Part shown: positions 10,573-24,116 of the stretch, one piece after another
Layout of the letters: the number at the start of each line of letters is the position of its first letter
How positions within the stretch are numbered: position 1 is the stretch's first letter
NCBI RefSeq assembly: GCF_034190915.1
Contig: NW_026947545.1
Location: 2,976,001 to 3,040,000 of the forward strand
Direction of reading: 5' to 3'
DNA: 64,000 nucleotides
Source of the DNA: Cavia porcellus
Lineage: Eukaryota > Chordata > Mammalia > Rodentia > Caviidae
Program-made: the position numbers and the translations under genes
Notes under the pieces: model-generated
Databases searched by the model: none
Told to the model about the DNA's origin: nothing
Seen by the model: the letters and a program-made list of their open reading frames with translations, nothing else

Positions 10573-13532
10573 ACATCACGGGGTGGTGTGAATCGGAAGG
10601 TCTGAATTAGGATAGGCAGTGAGTGGCAATGTAGGATGAAGAAAAGCACCGCGGTGTGGTCAGCATGGAGAGGTCAGGGAACATGCAGTGGCAATGTAGG
10701 ATAGTTTTCTGAAAAACATCACGGGGTGGTGCGCATTGTATGGGTGTGTGTTACATTACATTCACTAGTAGGAGTGGGAAAAACATCACGGGGTGGTGTG
10801 AATCGGAGGGTCTGAATTAGGATTTGCAGTGAGTGGCAATGTAGGATGGAGAAAAGCACCGCGGTTCGTCAGCATGGGGAGGTCAGGGAACATGCAGTGG
10901 CAATGTAGGATAGGTTTCTGAAAAACATCGCGGGGTGGTGCGCATTGTATGGGTGTATGTTACATTACATTCATTAGTAGGAGTGAGAAAAACATCACGG
11001 GGTGGTGCGCATTGTATGGGTGTGTGTTACATTACATTCACTAGTAGGAGTGAGAAAAACATCACGGGGTGGTGCGTATTGTATGGGTGTGTGTTGCATT
11101 ACATTCACTAGTAGGAGTGAGAAAAACATCACGGGGTGGTGTGAATCGGAGGGTCTGAATTAGGATAGGCAGTGAGTGGCAATGTAGGATGGAGAAAAGC
11201 ACCGCGGGGTGGTCAGCATGGGGAGGTCAGGGAACATGCAGTGGCAATGTAGGATAGGTTTCTGAAAAACATCGCGGGGTGGTGCGCATTGTATGGGTGT
11301 GTTACATTACATTCACTAGTAGGAGTTAGAAAAAATTCACGGGGTGTTGTGAATCGGAGGGTCTGAATTAGGATAGGCAGTGAGTGGCAATGTAGGATGG
11401 AGAAAAGCACCGCGGGGTTGTCAGCATGGGGAGGTCAGGGAACATGCAGTGGCAATGTAGGATAGGTTTCTGAAAAACATCGCGGGGTGGTGCGCATTGT
11501 ATGGGTGTGTGTTACATTACATTCACTAGGAGGAGTGAGAAAAACATCACGGGGTGGTGCGCATTGTATGGGTGTGTGTTACATTACATTCACTAGTAGG
11601 AGAGAGAAAAACATAACGGGGTGGTGTGAATCGGAGGGTCTGAATTAGGATAGGCAGTGAGTGGCAATGTAGGATGGAGAAAAGCACCGCGGTTCATCAG
11701 CATGGGGAGGTCAGGGAACATGCAGTGGCAATGTAGGATAGGTTTCTGAAAAACATCGCGGGGTGGTGCGCATTGTATGGGTGTGTTACATTACAATCAC
11801 TAGTAGGAGTTAGAAAAACATCAAGGGGTGGTGCGCAGTGTATGGGTGTGTGTTACATTACATTCACTAGTAGGAGTGAGAAAAACATCACGGGGTGGTG
11901 CGTATTGTATGGGTGTGTGTTGCATTACATTCACTACTAGGAGTGAGAAAAACATCACGGGGTGGTGTGAATCGGAGGGTCTGAATTAGGATAGGCAGTG
12001 AGTGGCAATGTAGGATGGAGAAAACCACCAGGGGGTGGTCAGCATGGGGAGGTCAGAGAACATGCAGTGGCAATGTAGGATAGGTTTCTGAAAAACATCG
12101 CGGGGTGGTGCGCATTGTATGGGTGTGTTACATTACAATCACTAGTAGGAGTTAGAAAAAATTCACGGGGTGTTGTGAATCGGAGGGTCTGAATTAGGAT
12201 AGGCAGTGAGTGGCAATGTAGGATGGAGAAAAGCACCACGGGGTGGTCAGCATGGGGAGGTTAGAGAACATGCAGTGGCAATGTAGGATAGGTTTCTGAA
12301 AAACACCGCGGGGTGGTGCGCATTGTATGGGTGTGTGTTACATTACATTCATTAGTAGGAGTGAGGAAAACATCACGGGGTGGTGCGCATTGTATGGGTG
12401 TGTGTTACATTACATTCACTAGTAGGAGTGAGAAAAACATCACGGGGTGGTGCGCATTGCATGGGTGTGTGTTACATTACATTCACTAGTAGGAGTGAGA
12501 AAAACATCACGTGGTGGTGTGAATCGGAGGGTCTGAATTTGGATAGGCAGTGAGTGGCAATGTAGGATGGAGAAAAGCACCGCGGGGTGGTCAGCATGGG
12601 GAGGTCAGGGAACATGCAGTGTCAATGTAGGATAGGTTTATGAAAAACATCGCGGGGTGGTGCGCATTGTATGGGTGTGTGTTACATTACATTCACTAGG
12701 AGGTGAGAAAAACATCAAGGGGTGGTGCGCATTGTATGGGTGTGTGTTACATTACATTCACTAGTAGGAGTGAGAAAAACATCACGGGGTGGTGTGAATC
12801 GGAGGGTCTGAATTAGGATAGGCAGTGAGTGGCAATGTAGGATGGAGAAAAGCACCGAGGTTCGTCAGCATGGGGAGGTCAGGGAACATGCAGTGGCAAT
12901 GTAGGATAGGTTTCTGAAAAACATCGCGGGGTGGGGCGCATTGTATGGGTGTGTGTTACATTACATTCACTAGTAGGAGTGAGAAAAACATCACGGGGTG
13001 GTGCGCATTGTATGGGTGTGTGTTACATTACAATCACTAGTAGGAGTTAGAAAAACATCAAGGGGTGGTGCGCATTGTATGGGTGTGTGTTACATTACAT
13101 TCACTAGTAGAAGTGAGAAAAATGTCACAGGGTGGTGCGCATTGTATCGGTGTGTGTTACATTACATTCACTACTAGGAGTGAGAAAAACATCACGGGGT
13201 CGTGCGCATTGTATGGGTGTGTGTTACGTTGCATTCACTAGTAGGAGTGAGAAAAACATCACGGGGTGGTGTGAATCGGAGGGTCTGAATTTGGATAGAC
13301 AGTGAGTGGCAATGTAGGATGGAGAAAAGCACCGCGGGGTTGTCAGCATTGGGAGGTCAGGGAACATGCAGTGGCAATGTAGGATAGGTTTCTGAAAAAC
13401 ATCGCGGGGTGGTGCGCATTGTATTGGTGTGTGTTACATTACATTCACTAGGAGGAGTGAGAAAAACATCACGGGGTGGTGCGCATTGTATGCTTGTGTG
13501 TTATATTACATTCACTAGTAGGAGAGAGAAAA
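10573..13532 (+). repeat. Higher-order unit R1, copy c, partial and rearranged
   Basis: A counts: 1,3,1',2,3,1',3,2,5,2. B1 starts: 10573, 10783, 11126, 11334, 11611, 11952, 12160, 12504, 12779, 13256. It opens with the R1 start cassette (CGGAAGG, CATGGAGAGG). It then jumps to the order seen at 8167-9610 (2,3,1',3,2) and passes into the R2 type at its right end. The five-A run after 12779 includes A alleles otherwise seen in different cassettes, which marks a recombination junction. Confidence 0.8.
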
Positions 13533-13876
13533 ACATAACGGGGTGGTGTGAATTGGAGGGTCTGAATTAGCATAGGCAGTGAGTTTCAATGTAGGATGGA
13601 GAAAAGCACCGCGGGGTGGTCAGCATGGGGAGGTCAGGGAACATACAGTGGCAATGTAGAATAGGTTTCTGTAAAACATCGCGGGGTGGTGTGCATTGTA
13701 TGGGTGTGTGTTACATTACATTCACTAGTAGGAGTGAGAAAAACATCACGGGGTGGTGCGCATTGTATGGGTGTGTGTTACATTACATTCAATAGTAGGA
13801 GTGAGAAAAACATCACGGAGTGGTGCGCATTGTATGGGTGTGTGTTACATTACATTCACTAGTAGGAGTTAGAAAA

Positions 13877-13948
13877 ACATCACGGGGTGGTGTGAATCGG
13901 AGGGTCTGAATTAGGATAGGCAGTGAGTGGCAATGTAGGTAGAGAAAA
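13877..13948 (+). repeat. B1 variant, 72 bp (GTAGGTAGAG allele)
   Basis: The usual GTAGGATGGAGAAAA end of B1 is GTAGGTAGAGAAAA here, one base shorter. The allele travels with CAGTATGG in the next B2. In most copies it also travels with a TGTATTGG A, a CACTATTAGG A and a following B1 that carries ATTACGATAGG. I located it at about 4704, 10146, 13935, 18438, 22033, 27756, 31761, 33488, 36665, 38392, 47017, 48809, 52045 and 61901. It is the most useful single landmark for aligning higher-order copies. Confidence 0.92.
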
Positions 13949-14704
13949 GCACCACGGGGTGCTCAGTATGGGGAGGTCAGGGAACATGCAGTGGCAATGT
14001 AGGATAGGTTTCTGAAATACATCGCGGGGTTGTGCGCATTGTATGGGTGTGTGTTACATTACATTCACTAGTAGGAGTGAGAAGAACATCACGGGGTGGT
14101 GTGCATTGTATTGGTGTGTGTTACATTACATTCACTATTAGGAGTGAGAAAAACATTACGGCGTGGTGTGAATCGGAGGGTCTGAATTACGATAGGCAGT
14201 GAGTGGCAATGTAGGATGGAGAAAAGCACCGCAGGGTGGTCACCATAGGGAGGTCAGGGAACATGCAGTGGCAATGTAGGATAGGTTTCTGAAAAACATC
14301 CCGGGGTGGTGCGCATTGTATGGCTGTGTAACACTACATTGACTAGTATGAGTGAGAAAAACATCACTGGGAGGTGTGAATCGGAGGGTGTGAGTTAGGA
14401 TAGGCAATGAGTGGCGATGTAGGATGGAGAAAAGCACCGTGGGGTGGTCATCATGGGGAGGTCAGGGAACATGCAGTGGCAATGTAGGATAGTTTTCTGA
14501 AAAACATCGCAGGGTGGTGCGCATTGTATGGGTGTGTGTTACATTACATTCACTAGTAGGAGTGAGAACAATATCACAGGGTGGTGTGCATTGTATGGGT
14601 GTGTGTTACATTACATTCACTAGTTGGAGTGAGAAAAACATCACGGGGTGGTGCGCATTGTATGGGTGTGTGTTACATTTCATTCACTAGTAGGAGAGAG
14701 AAAA

Positions 14705-15963
14705 ACATCACGGGGTGGTGTGAATCGGAGGGTCTGAATTAGGATAAGCAGTGAGTGGCAATGTAGGATGGAGAAAAGAACCGCGGGGTTGTCAGCATGG
14801 GGAGGTCAGGGAACATGCATTGGCAATGTAGGATAGGTTTCTGAAAAACATCGCGGGGTGGGGCGCATTGTATGAGTGTGTGTTACATTACATTCACTAG
14901 TAGGAGTGAGAAACACATCACGGGGTGGTGTTAATCGGCGGGTCTGAATTTGGATAGGCAGTGAGTGGCAATGTAGGATGGAGAAAAGCACCGCAGTGTG
15001 GTCAGAGTGGGGAGTTCAGGGAACATGCAGGGGCAAAGTAGGATAGGTTTCTGAAAAACATCGTCGGGTGGTGCGCATTGTATGGGTGTGTGTTACATTA
15101 CATTCAATAGTAGGAGTGAGAAAAACATCACGGGGTGGTGTGAATCGGAGGGTCTGAATTAGGATAGGCAGTGAGTGGCAATGTAGGATGAAGAAAAGCA
15201 CCGCGGGGTGGTCAGCATGGGGAGGTCCGGGAACATGCAGTGGCAATGTAGGATAGTTTTCTGAAAAACATCACAGGGTGGTGCGCATTGTATGGGTGTA
15301 TGTTACATTACATTCACTAGTAGGAGTGAGAAAAACATCACGGGGTGGTGTGAATCAGAGGGTCTGAATTAGGATAGGCAGTGAGTGGCAATGTAGGAAG
15401 GAGAAAAGCACCGCGATTCGTCAGCATGGGGAGGTCAGGGAACATGCAGTGGCAATGTACGATAGGTTTCGGAAAAACATCGCGGGGTGGTGCGCATTGT
15501 ATGGGTGTGTGTTACATTACATTCACTAGTAGGAGTGAGAAAAACATCACGGGGTGGTGTGAATCGGAGGATCTGAATTAGGATAGACAGTGAGTGGCAA
15601 TGTAGGATGGAGAAAAGCACCGCGGCGTGGTCAGCATGGGGAGGTCAGGGAACATGCAGTGGCAATGTAGGATAGGTTTCTGAAAAACATCGCGGGGTGG
15701 TGCGCATTGTATGGGTGTGTGTTACATTACAATCACTAGTAGGAGTGAGAAAAACATCACGGGTTGTTGTGAATCAGATGGTCTGAATTAGGATAGGCAG
15801 TGAGTGGCAATGTAGGATGGAGTAAAGCACCGCGGGGTGGTCAGCATGGGGAGGTCAGGGAATATACAGTGGCAATGTAGAATATGTTTCTGAAAAACAT
15901 CGCGGGGTGGTGTGCATTGTATCGGTGTGTGTTACATTACATTCACTAGTAGGAGTGAGAAAA
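14705..15963 (+). repeat. Run of six consecutive 210-bp cassettes
   Basis: B1 starts at 14705, 14915, 15125, 15335, 15544, 15754 and 15964 are spaced 209-210 bp, so each cassette has exactly one A. It is the longest run of single-A cassettes in the window and forms a local 210-bp tandem array inside R2a. The one-base-short spacing comes from a TTCGTC-type B2. Cassettes here carry several private alleles (TTAATCGGCGG, ATCGTCGGG, ACGATAGGTTTCGG), so they are not recent copies of one another. Confidence 0.92.
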
Positions 15964-18035
15964 ACATCACGGGGTGGTGTGAATCGGAGGGTCTGAATTT
16001 GGATAGGCAGTGAGTGGCAATGTAGGATGGAGAAAAGCACCGCGGGGTTGTCAGCATGGGGAGGTCAGGGAACATGCAGTGGCAATGTAGGATAGGTTTC
16101 TGAAAAACATCGCGGGGTGGTGCGCATTGTATGGGTGTGTGTTACATTACATTCACTAGGAGGAGTGAGAAAAACATCACGGGGTGGTGCGCATTGTATG
16201 GGTGTGTGTTACATTACATTCACTAGTAGGAGAGAGAAAAACATAACGGGGTGGTGTGAATCGGAGTGTCTGAATTAGCATAGGCAGTGAGTTTCAATGT
16301 AGGATGGAGAAAAGCACCGAGGGGTGGTCAGCATGGGGAGGTCAGGGAACATACAGTGGCAATGTAGAATATGTTTCTGAAAAACATCGCGGGGTGGTGT
16401 GCATTGTATGGGTGTGTGTTACATTACATTCACTAGTAGGAGTGAGAAAAACATCACGGGGTGGTGCGCATTGTATGGGTGTGTGTTACATTACATTCAC
16501 TAGTAGGAGTGAGAAAAACATCATGGGGTGGTGCGCATTGTATGAGTGTGTGTTACATTACATTCACTAGTAGGAGTGAGAAAAACATCACGGGGTGGTG
16601 TGAATCGGAGGGTCTGAATTAGGATAGGCAGTGAGTGGCAATGTAGGATGAAGAAAAGCACCGCGGTGTGGTCAGCATGGGGAAGTCAGGGAACATGCAG
16701 TGGCAATGTAGGATAGGTTTCTGAAATACATCGCGGGGTGGTGCGCATTGTATGGGTGTGTGTTACATTACATTCACTAGTAGGAGTCAGAAAAACATCA
16801 CGGGGTGGTGTGAATCGGAGGGTCTGAATTAGGATAGGCAGTGAGTGGCAATGTAGGATGGAGAAAAGCACCGCGGTTCGTCAGCATGGGGAGGTCAGGG
16901 AACATGCAGTGGCAATGTAGGATAGGTTTCTGAAAAACATCGCGGGGTGGGGCGCATTGTATGGGTGTGTGTTACATTACATTCATTAGTAGGAGTGAGA
17001 AAAACATCAAGGGGTGGTGCGCATTGTATGGGTGTGTGTTACATTACATTCACTAGTAGGAGTGAGAAAAACATCACGGGGTGGTGCGTATTGTATGGGT
17101 GTGTGTTACATTACATTCACTAGTAGGAGTGAGAAAAACATCACGGGGTGGTGCGCATTGCATGGGTGTGTGTTACATTACATTCACTAGTAGGAGTGAG
17201 AAAAACATCACGGTGTGGTGTGAATCGGAGGGTCTGAATTAGGATAGCCAGTGAGTGGCAATGTAGGATGGAGAAAAGCACCGCGGCGTGGTCAGCATGG
17301 GGAGGTCAGGGAACATGCAGTGGCAATGTAGGATAGGTTTCTGAAAAACATCGCGGGGTGGTGCGCATTGTATGGGTGTGTGTTACATTACAATCACTAG
17401 TAGGAGTGAGAAAAACATCACGGGTTGTTATGAATCAGAGGGTCTGAATTAGGATAGGCAGTGAGTGGCAATGTAGGATGGAGTAAAGCACCGCGGGGGG
17501 GTCAGCATGGGGAGGTCAGGGAACATGCAGTGGCAATGTAGGATAGCTTTCTGAAAAACATCGCGGTGTGGTGCGCATTGTATGGGTGTGTGTTACATTA
17601 CATTCACTAGTAGGAGTGAGAAAAATGTCACAGGGTGGTGCGCATTGTATCGGTGTGTGTTACATTACATTCACTACTAGGAGTGAGAAAAACATCACGG
17701 GGTCGTGCGCATTGTATGGGTGTGTGTTACATTGCATTCACTAGTAGGAGTGAGAAAAACATCACGGGGTGGTGTGAATCGGAGGGTCTGAATTTGGATA
17801 GGCAGTGAGTGGCAATGTAGGATGGAGAAAAGCACCGCGGGGTTGTCAGCATGGGGAGGTCAGGGAACATGCAGTGGCAATGTAGGTTAGGTTTCTGAAA
17901 AACATCGCGGGGTGGTGCGCATTGTATTGGTGTGTGTTACATTACATTCACTAGGAGGAGTGAGAAAAACATCACGGGGTGGTGCGCATTGTATGCTTGT
18001 GTGTTACATTACATTCACTAGTAGGAGAGAGAAAA

Positions 18036-21000
18036 ACATAACGGGGTGGTGTGAATCGGAGGGTCTGAATTAGCATAGGCAGTGAGTTTCAATGTAGGAT
18101 GGAGAAAAGCACCGCGGGGTGGTCAGCATGGGGAGGTCAGGGAACATACAGTGGCAATGTAGAATATGTTTCTGAAAAACATCGCGGGGTGGTGTGCATT
18201 GTATGGGTGTGTGTTACATTACATTCACTAGTAGGAGTGAGAAAAACATCACGGGGTGGTGTGCATTGTATGGGTGTGTGTTACATTACATTCAATAGTA
18301 GGAGTGAGAAAAACATCACGGAGTGGTGCGCATTGTATGGGTGTGTGTTACATTACATTCACTAGTAGGAGTTAGAAAAACATCACGGGGTGGTGTGAAT
18401 CGGAGGGTCTGAATTAGGATAGGCAGTGAGTGGCAATGTAGGTAGAGAAAAGCACCACGGGGTGCTCAGTATGGGGAGGTCAGGGAACATGCAGTGGCAA
18501 TGTAGGATAGGTTTCTGAAATACATCGCGGGGTTGTGCGCATTGTATGGGTGTGTGTTACATTACATTCACTAGTAGGAGTGAGAAGAACATCACGGGGT
18601 GGTGTGCATTGTATTGGTGTGTGTTACATTACATTCACTATTAGGAGTGAGAAAAACATTACGGCGTGGTGTGAATCGGAGGGTCTGAATTACGATAGGC
18701 GGTGAGTGGCAATGTAGGATGGAGAAAAGCACCGCAGGGTGGTCACCATAGGGAGGTCAGGGAACATGCAGTGGCAATGTAGGATAGGTTTCTGAAAAAC
18801 ATCCCGGGGTGGTGCGCATTGTATGGCTGTGTAACACTACATTGACTAGTATGAGTGAGAAAAACATCACTGGGAGGTGTGAATCGGAGGGTGTGAGTTA
18901 GGATAGGCAATGAGTGGCGATGTAGGATGGAGAAAAGCACCGTGGGGTGGTCATCATGGGGAGGTCAGGGAACATGCAGTGGCAATGTAGGATAGTTTTC
19001 TGAAAAACATCGCAGGGTGGTGCGCATTGTATGGGTGTGTGTTACATTACATTCACTAGTAGGAGTGAGAAAAATATCACAGGGTTGTGTGCATTGTATG
19101 GGTGTGTGTTACATTACATTCACTAGTTGGAGTGAGAAAAACATCACGGGGTGGTGCGCATTGTATGGGTGTGTGTTACATTACATTCACTAGTAGGAGT
19201 GAGAAACACATCACGGGGTGGTGTGAATCGGAGGGTCTGAATTAGGATAGGCAGTGAGTGGCAATGTAGGATGAAGAAAAGCACCGCGGGGTGGTCAGCA
19301 TGGGGAGGTCCGGGAACATGCAGTGGCAATGTAGGATAGTTTTCTGAAAAACATCACAGGGTGGTGCGCATTGTATGGGTGTGTGTTACATTACATTCAC
19401 TAGTAGGAGTGAGAAAAACATCACGGGGTGGTGTGAATCAGAGGGTCTGAATTAGGATAGGCAGTGAGTGGCAATGTAGGATGGAGAAAAGCACCGCGAT
19501 TCGTCAGCATGGGGAGGTCAGGGAACATGCATTGGCAATGTACGATAGGTTTCGGAAAAACATCGCGGGGTGGTGCGCATTGTATGGGTGTGTGTTACAT
19601 TACATTCACTAGTAGGAGTGAGAAAAACATCACGGGGTGGTGTGAATCGGAGGGTCTGAATTTGGATAGGCAGTGAGTGGCAATGTAGGATGGAGAAAAG
19701 CACCGCGGGGTTGTCAGCATGGGGAGGTCAGGGAACATGCAGTGGCAATGTAGGATAGGTTTCTGAAAAACATCGCGGGGTGGTGCGCATTGTATGGGTG
19801 TGTGTTACATTACATTCACTAGGAGGAGTGAGAAAAACATCACGGGGTGGTGCGCATTGTATGGGTGTGTGTTACATTACATTCACTAGTAGGAGAGAGA
19901 AAAACATAATGGGGTGGTGTGAATCGGAGTGTCTGAATTAGCATAGGCAGTGAGTTTCAATGTAGGATGGAGAAAAGCACCGCGGGGTGGTCAGCATGGG
20001 GAGGTCAGGGAACATACAGTGGCAATGTAGAATATGTTTCTGAAAAACATCGCGGGGTGGTGTGCATTGTATGGGTGTGTGTTACATTACATTCACTAGT
20101 AGGAGTGAGAAAAACATCACGTTGTGGTGCGCATTGTATGGGTGTGTGTTACATTACATTCACTAGTAGGAGTGAGAAAAACATCATGGGGTGGTGCGCA
20201 TTGTATGAGTGTGTGTTACATTACATTCACTAGTAGGAGTGAGAAAAACATCACGGGGTGGTGTGAATCGGAGGGTTGAATTAGGATAGGCAGTGAGTGG
20301 CAATGTAGGATGAAGAAAAGCACCGCGGTGTGGTCAGCATGGGGAGGTCAGGGAACATGCAGTGGCAATGTAGGATAGTTTTCTGAAAAACATCACGGGG
20401 TGGTGCGCATTGTATGGGTGTGTGTTACATTACATTCACTAGTAGGAGTCAGAAAAACATCACGGGGTGGTGTGAATCGGAGGTTCTGAATTAGGATAGG
20501 CAGTGAGTGGCAATGTAGGATGGAGAAAAGCACCGCGGTTCGTCAGCATGGGGAGGTCAGGGAACATGCAGTGGCAATGTAGGATAGGTTTCTGAAAAAC
20601 ATCGCGGGGTGGGGCGCATTGTATGGGTGTGTGTTACATTACATTCATTAGTAGGAGTGAGAAAAACATCAAGGGGTGGTGCGCATTGTATGGGTGTGTG
20701 TTACATTACATTCACTAGTAGGAGTGAGAAAAACATCACGGGGTGGTGCGTATTGTATGGGTGTGTGTTGCATTACATTCACTACTAGGAGTGAGAAAAA
20801 CATCACGGGGTGGTGTGAATCGGAGGGTCTGAATTAGGATAGCCAGTGAGTGGCAATGTAGGATGGAGAAAAGCACCGCGGCGTGGTCAGCATGGGGAGG
20901 TCAGGGAACATGCAGTGCCAATGTAGGATAGGTTTCTGAAAAACATCGCCGGGTGGTGCGCATTGTATGGGTGTGTGTTACATTACAATCACTAGTAGGA

Positions 21001-21630
21001 GTGAGAAAAACATCACGGGTTGTTATGAATCAGAGGGTCTGAATTAGGATAGGCAGTGAGTGGCAATGTAGGATGGAGTAAAGCACCCCGGGGGGGTCAG
21101 CATGTGGAGGTCAGGGAACATGCAGTGGCAATGTAGGATAGCTTTCTGAAAAACATCGCGGGGTGGTGCGCATTGTATGGGTGTGTGTTACATTACATTC
21201 ACTAGTAGGAGTGAGAAAAATGTCACAGGGTGGTGCGCATTGTATCGGTGTGTGTTACATTACATTCACTACTAGGAGTGAGAAAAACATCACGGGGTCG
21301 TGCGCATTGTATGGGTGTGTGTTACATTGCATTCACTAGTAGGAGTGAGAAAAACATCACGGGGTGGTGTGAATCGGAGGGTCTGAATTTGGATAGGCAG
21401 TGAGTAGCAATGTAGGATGGAGAAAAGCACCGCGGGGTTGTCAGCATGGGGAGGTCAGGGAACATGCAGTGGCAATGTAGGATAGGGTTCTGAAAAACAT
21501 CGCGCGGTGGTGCGCATTGTATTGGTGTGTGTTACATTACATTCACTAGGAGGAGTGAGAAAAACATCACGGGGTGGTGCGCATTGTATGCTTGTGTGTT
21601 ACATTACATTCACTAGTAGGAGAGAGAAAA
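18036..21630 (+). repeat. Higher-order unit R2, copy b (3595 bp, 13 cassettes)
   Basis: A counts: 3,2,1,3,1,1,2,3,1,3,1,3,2. B1 starts: 18036, 18380, 18656, 18864, 19208, 19418, 19627, 19904, 20248, 20457, 20800, 21010, 21354. Relative to copy a the offset steps 4503, 4083, 3663, then 3662 and 3595. Copy b therefore lacks two separate blocks of two cassettes (equivalent to 14705-15124 and 15544-15963, 420 bp each) and one A monomer, with a one-base deletion in the B1 at 20248. Each step is a whole number of repeat units. Confidence 0.9.
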
Positions 21631-24116
21631 ACATAACGGGGTGGTGTGAATCGGAGGGTCTGAATTAGCATAGGCAGTGAGTTTCAATGTAGGATGGAGA
21701 AAAGCACCGCGGGGTGGTCAGCATGGGGAGGTCAGGGAACATACAGTGGCAATGTAGAATATGTTTCTGAAAAACATCGCGGGGTGGTGTGCATTGTATG
21801 GGTGTGTGTTACATTACATTCACTAGTAGGAGTGAGAAAAACATCACGGGGTGGTGCGCATTGTATGGGTGTGTGTTACATTACATTCAATAGTAGGAGT
21901 GAGAAAAACATCACGGAGTGGTGCGCATTGTATGGGTGTGTGTTACATTACATTCACTAGTAGGAGTTAGAAAAACATCACGGGGTGGTGTGAATCGGAG
22001 GGTCTGAATTAGGATAGGCAGTGAGTGGCAATGTAGGTAGAGAAAAGCACCACGGGGTGCTCAGTATGGGGAGGTCAGGGAACATGCAGTGGCAATGTAG
22101 GATAGGTTTCTGAAATACATCAAGGGGTTGTGCGCATTGTATGGGTGTGTGTTACATTACATTCACTAGTAGGAGTGAGAAGAACATCACGGGGTGGTGT
22201 GCATTGTATTGGTGTGTGTTACATTACATTCACTATTAGGAGTGAAAAAACATTACGGCGTGGTGTGAATCGGAGGGTCTGAATTACGATAGGCGGTGAG
22301 TGGCAATGTAGGATGGAGAAAAGCACCGCAGGGTGGTCACCATAGGGAGGTCAGGGAACATGCAGTGGCAATGTAGGATAGGTTTCTGAAAAACATCCCG
22401 GGGTGGTGCGCATTGTATGGCTGTGTAACACTACATTGACTAGTATGAGTGAGAAAAACATCACTGGGAGGTGTGAATCAGAGGGTGTGAGTTAGGATAG
22501 GCAATGAGTGGCGATGTAGGATGGAGAAAAGCACCGTGGGGTGGTCATCATGGGGAGGTCAGGGAACATGCAGTGGCAATGTAGGATAGTTTTCTGAAAA
22601 ACATCGCAGGGTGGTGCGCATTGTATGGGTGTGTGTTACATTACATTCACTAGTAGGAGTGAGAAAAATATCACAGGGTGGTGTGCATTGTATGGGTGTG
22701 TGTTACATTACATTCACTAGTTGGAGTGAGAAAAACATCACGGGGTGGTGCGCATTGTATGGGTGTGTGTTACATTTCATTCACTAGTAGGAGTGAGAAA
22801 AACATCACGGGGTGGTGTGAATCGGAGGGTCTGAATTAGGATAAGCAGTGAGTGGCAATGTAGGATGGAGAAAAGAACCGCGGGGTGGTCAGCATGGGGA
22901 GGTCAGGGAACATGCATTGGCAATGTAGGATAGGTTTCTGAAAAACATCGCGGGGTGGGGCGCATTGTATGAGTGTGTGTTACATTACATTCACTAGTAG
23001 GAGTGAGAAACACATCACGGGGTGGTGATAATCGGCGGGTCTGAATTTGGATAGGCAGTGAGTGGCAATGTAGGATGGAGAAAAGCACCGCAGTGTGGTC
23101 AGAGTGGGGAGTTCAGGGAACATGCAGGGGCAAAGTAGGATAGGTTTCTGAAAAACATCGTCGGGTGGTGCGCATTGTATGGGTGTGTGTTACATTACAT
23201 TCACTAGTAGGAGTGAGAAAAACATCACGGGGTGGTGTGAATCAGAGGGTCTGAATTAGGATAGGCAGTGAGTGGCAATGTAGGATGGAGAAAAGCACCG
23301 CGATTCGTCAGCATGGGGAGGTCAGGGAACATGCAGTGGCAATGTACGATAGGTTTCGGAAAAACATCGCGGGGTGGTGCGCATTGTATGGGTGTGTGTT
23401 ACATTACATTCACTTGTAGGAGTGAGAAAAATATCACAGGGTGGTGTGCATTGTATGGGTGTGTGTTACATTACATTCACTAGTTGGAGTGAGAAAAACA
23501 TCACGTGGTGGTGCGCATTGTATGGGTGTGTGTTACATTACATTCACTAGTAGGAGTGAGAAAAACATCACGGGGTGGTGTGAATCAGAGGGTCTGAATT
23601 AGGATAGGCAGTGAGTGGCAATGTAGGATGGAGAAAAGCACCGCGATTCGTCAGCATGGGGAGGTCAGGGAACATGCAGTGGCAATGTACGATAGTTTTC
23701 GGAAAAACATCGCGGGGTGGTGCGCATTGTATGGGTGTGTGTTACATTACAATCACTAGTAGGAGTGAGAAAAACATCACGGGTTGTTGTGAATCAGATG
23801 GTCTGAATTAGGATAGGCAGTGAGTGGCAATGTAGGATGGAGTAATGCACCGCGGGGTGGTCAGCATGGGGAGGACAGGGAACATACAGTGGCAATGTAG
23901 AATATGTTTCTGAAAAACATCGCGGGTGGTGTGCATTGTATCGGTGTGTGTTACATTAAATTCATTAGTAGGAGTGAGAAAAACATCAAGGGGTGGGGCG
24001 CATTGTATGGGTGTGTGTTACATTACATTCACTAGTAGGAGTGAGAAAAACATCACGGGGTGGTGCGTATTGTATGGGTGTGTGTTGCATTACATTCACT
24101 ACTAGGAGTGAGAAAA
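21631..24116 (+). repeat. Higher-order unit R2, copy c, partial (9 cassettes)
   Basis: A counts: 3,2,1,3,1,1,3,1,3. B1 starts: 21631, 21975, 22250, 22458, 22802, 23012, 23222, 23565, 23774. It follows R2a rather than R2b at 22802-23221 (offset 8097), keeping the TTAATCGGCGG-like cassette that R2b lacks. Near 23.4 kb it has an extra copy of the ACGATAGGTTTCGG cassette, and after about 23.9 kb it switches to R1-type cassettes. Confidence 0.82.

Larger units (their letters stand above)
13533..18035 (+). repeat. Higher-order unit R2, copy a (4503 bp, 17 cassettes)
   Basis: A counts: 3,2,1,3,1,1,1,1,1,1,2,3,1,4,1,3,2. B1 starts: 13533, 13877, 14153, 14361, 14705, 14915, 15125, 15335, 15544, 15754, 15964, 16241, 16585, 16795, 17205, 17415, 17759. 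A distinctive A at about 14326-14360 (GGCTGTGTAACACTACATTG, then ACTAGTATGAG) is also found in copies b and c. The copy is longer than copy b by 908 bp, made up of four single-A cassettes, one A and one base. Confidence 0.9.
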
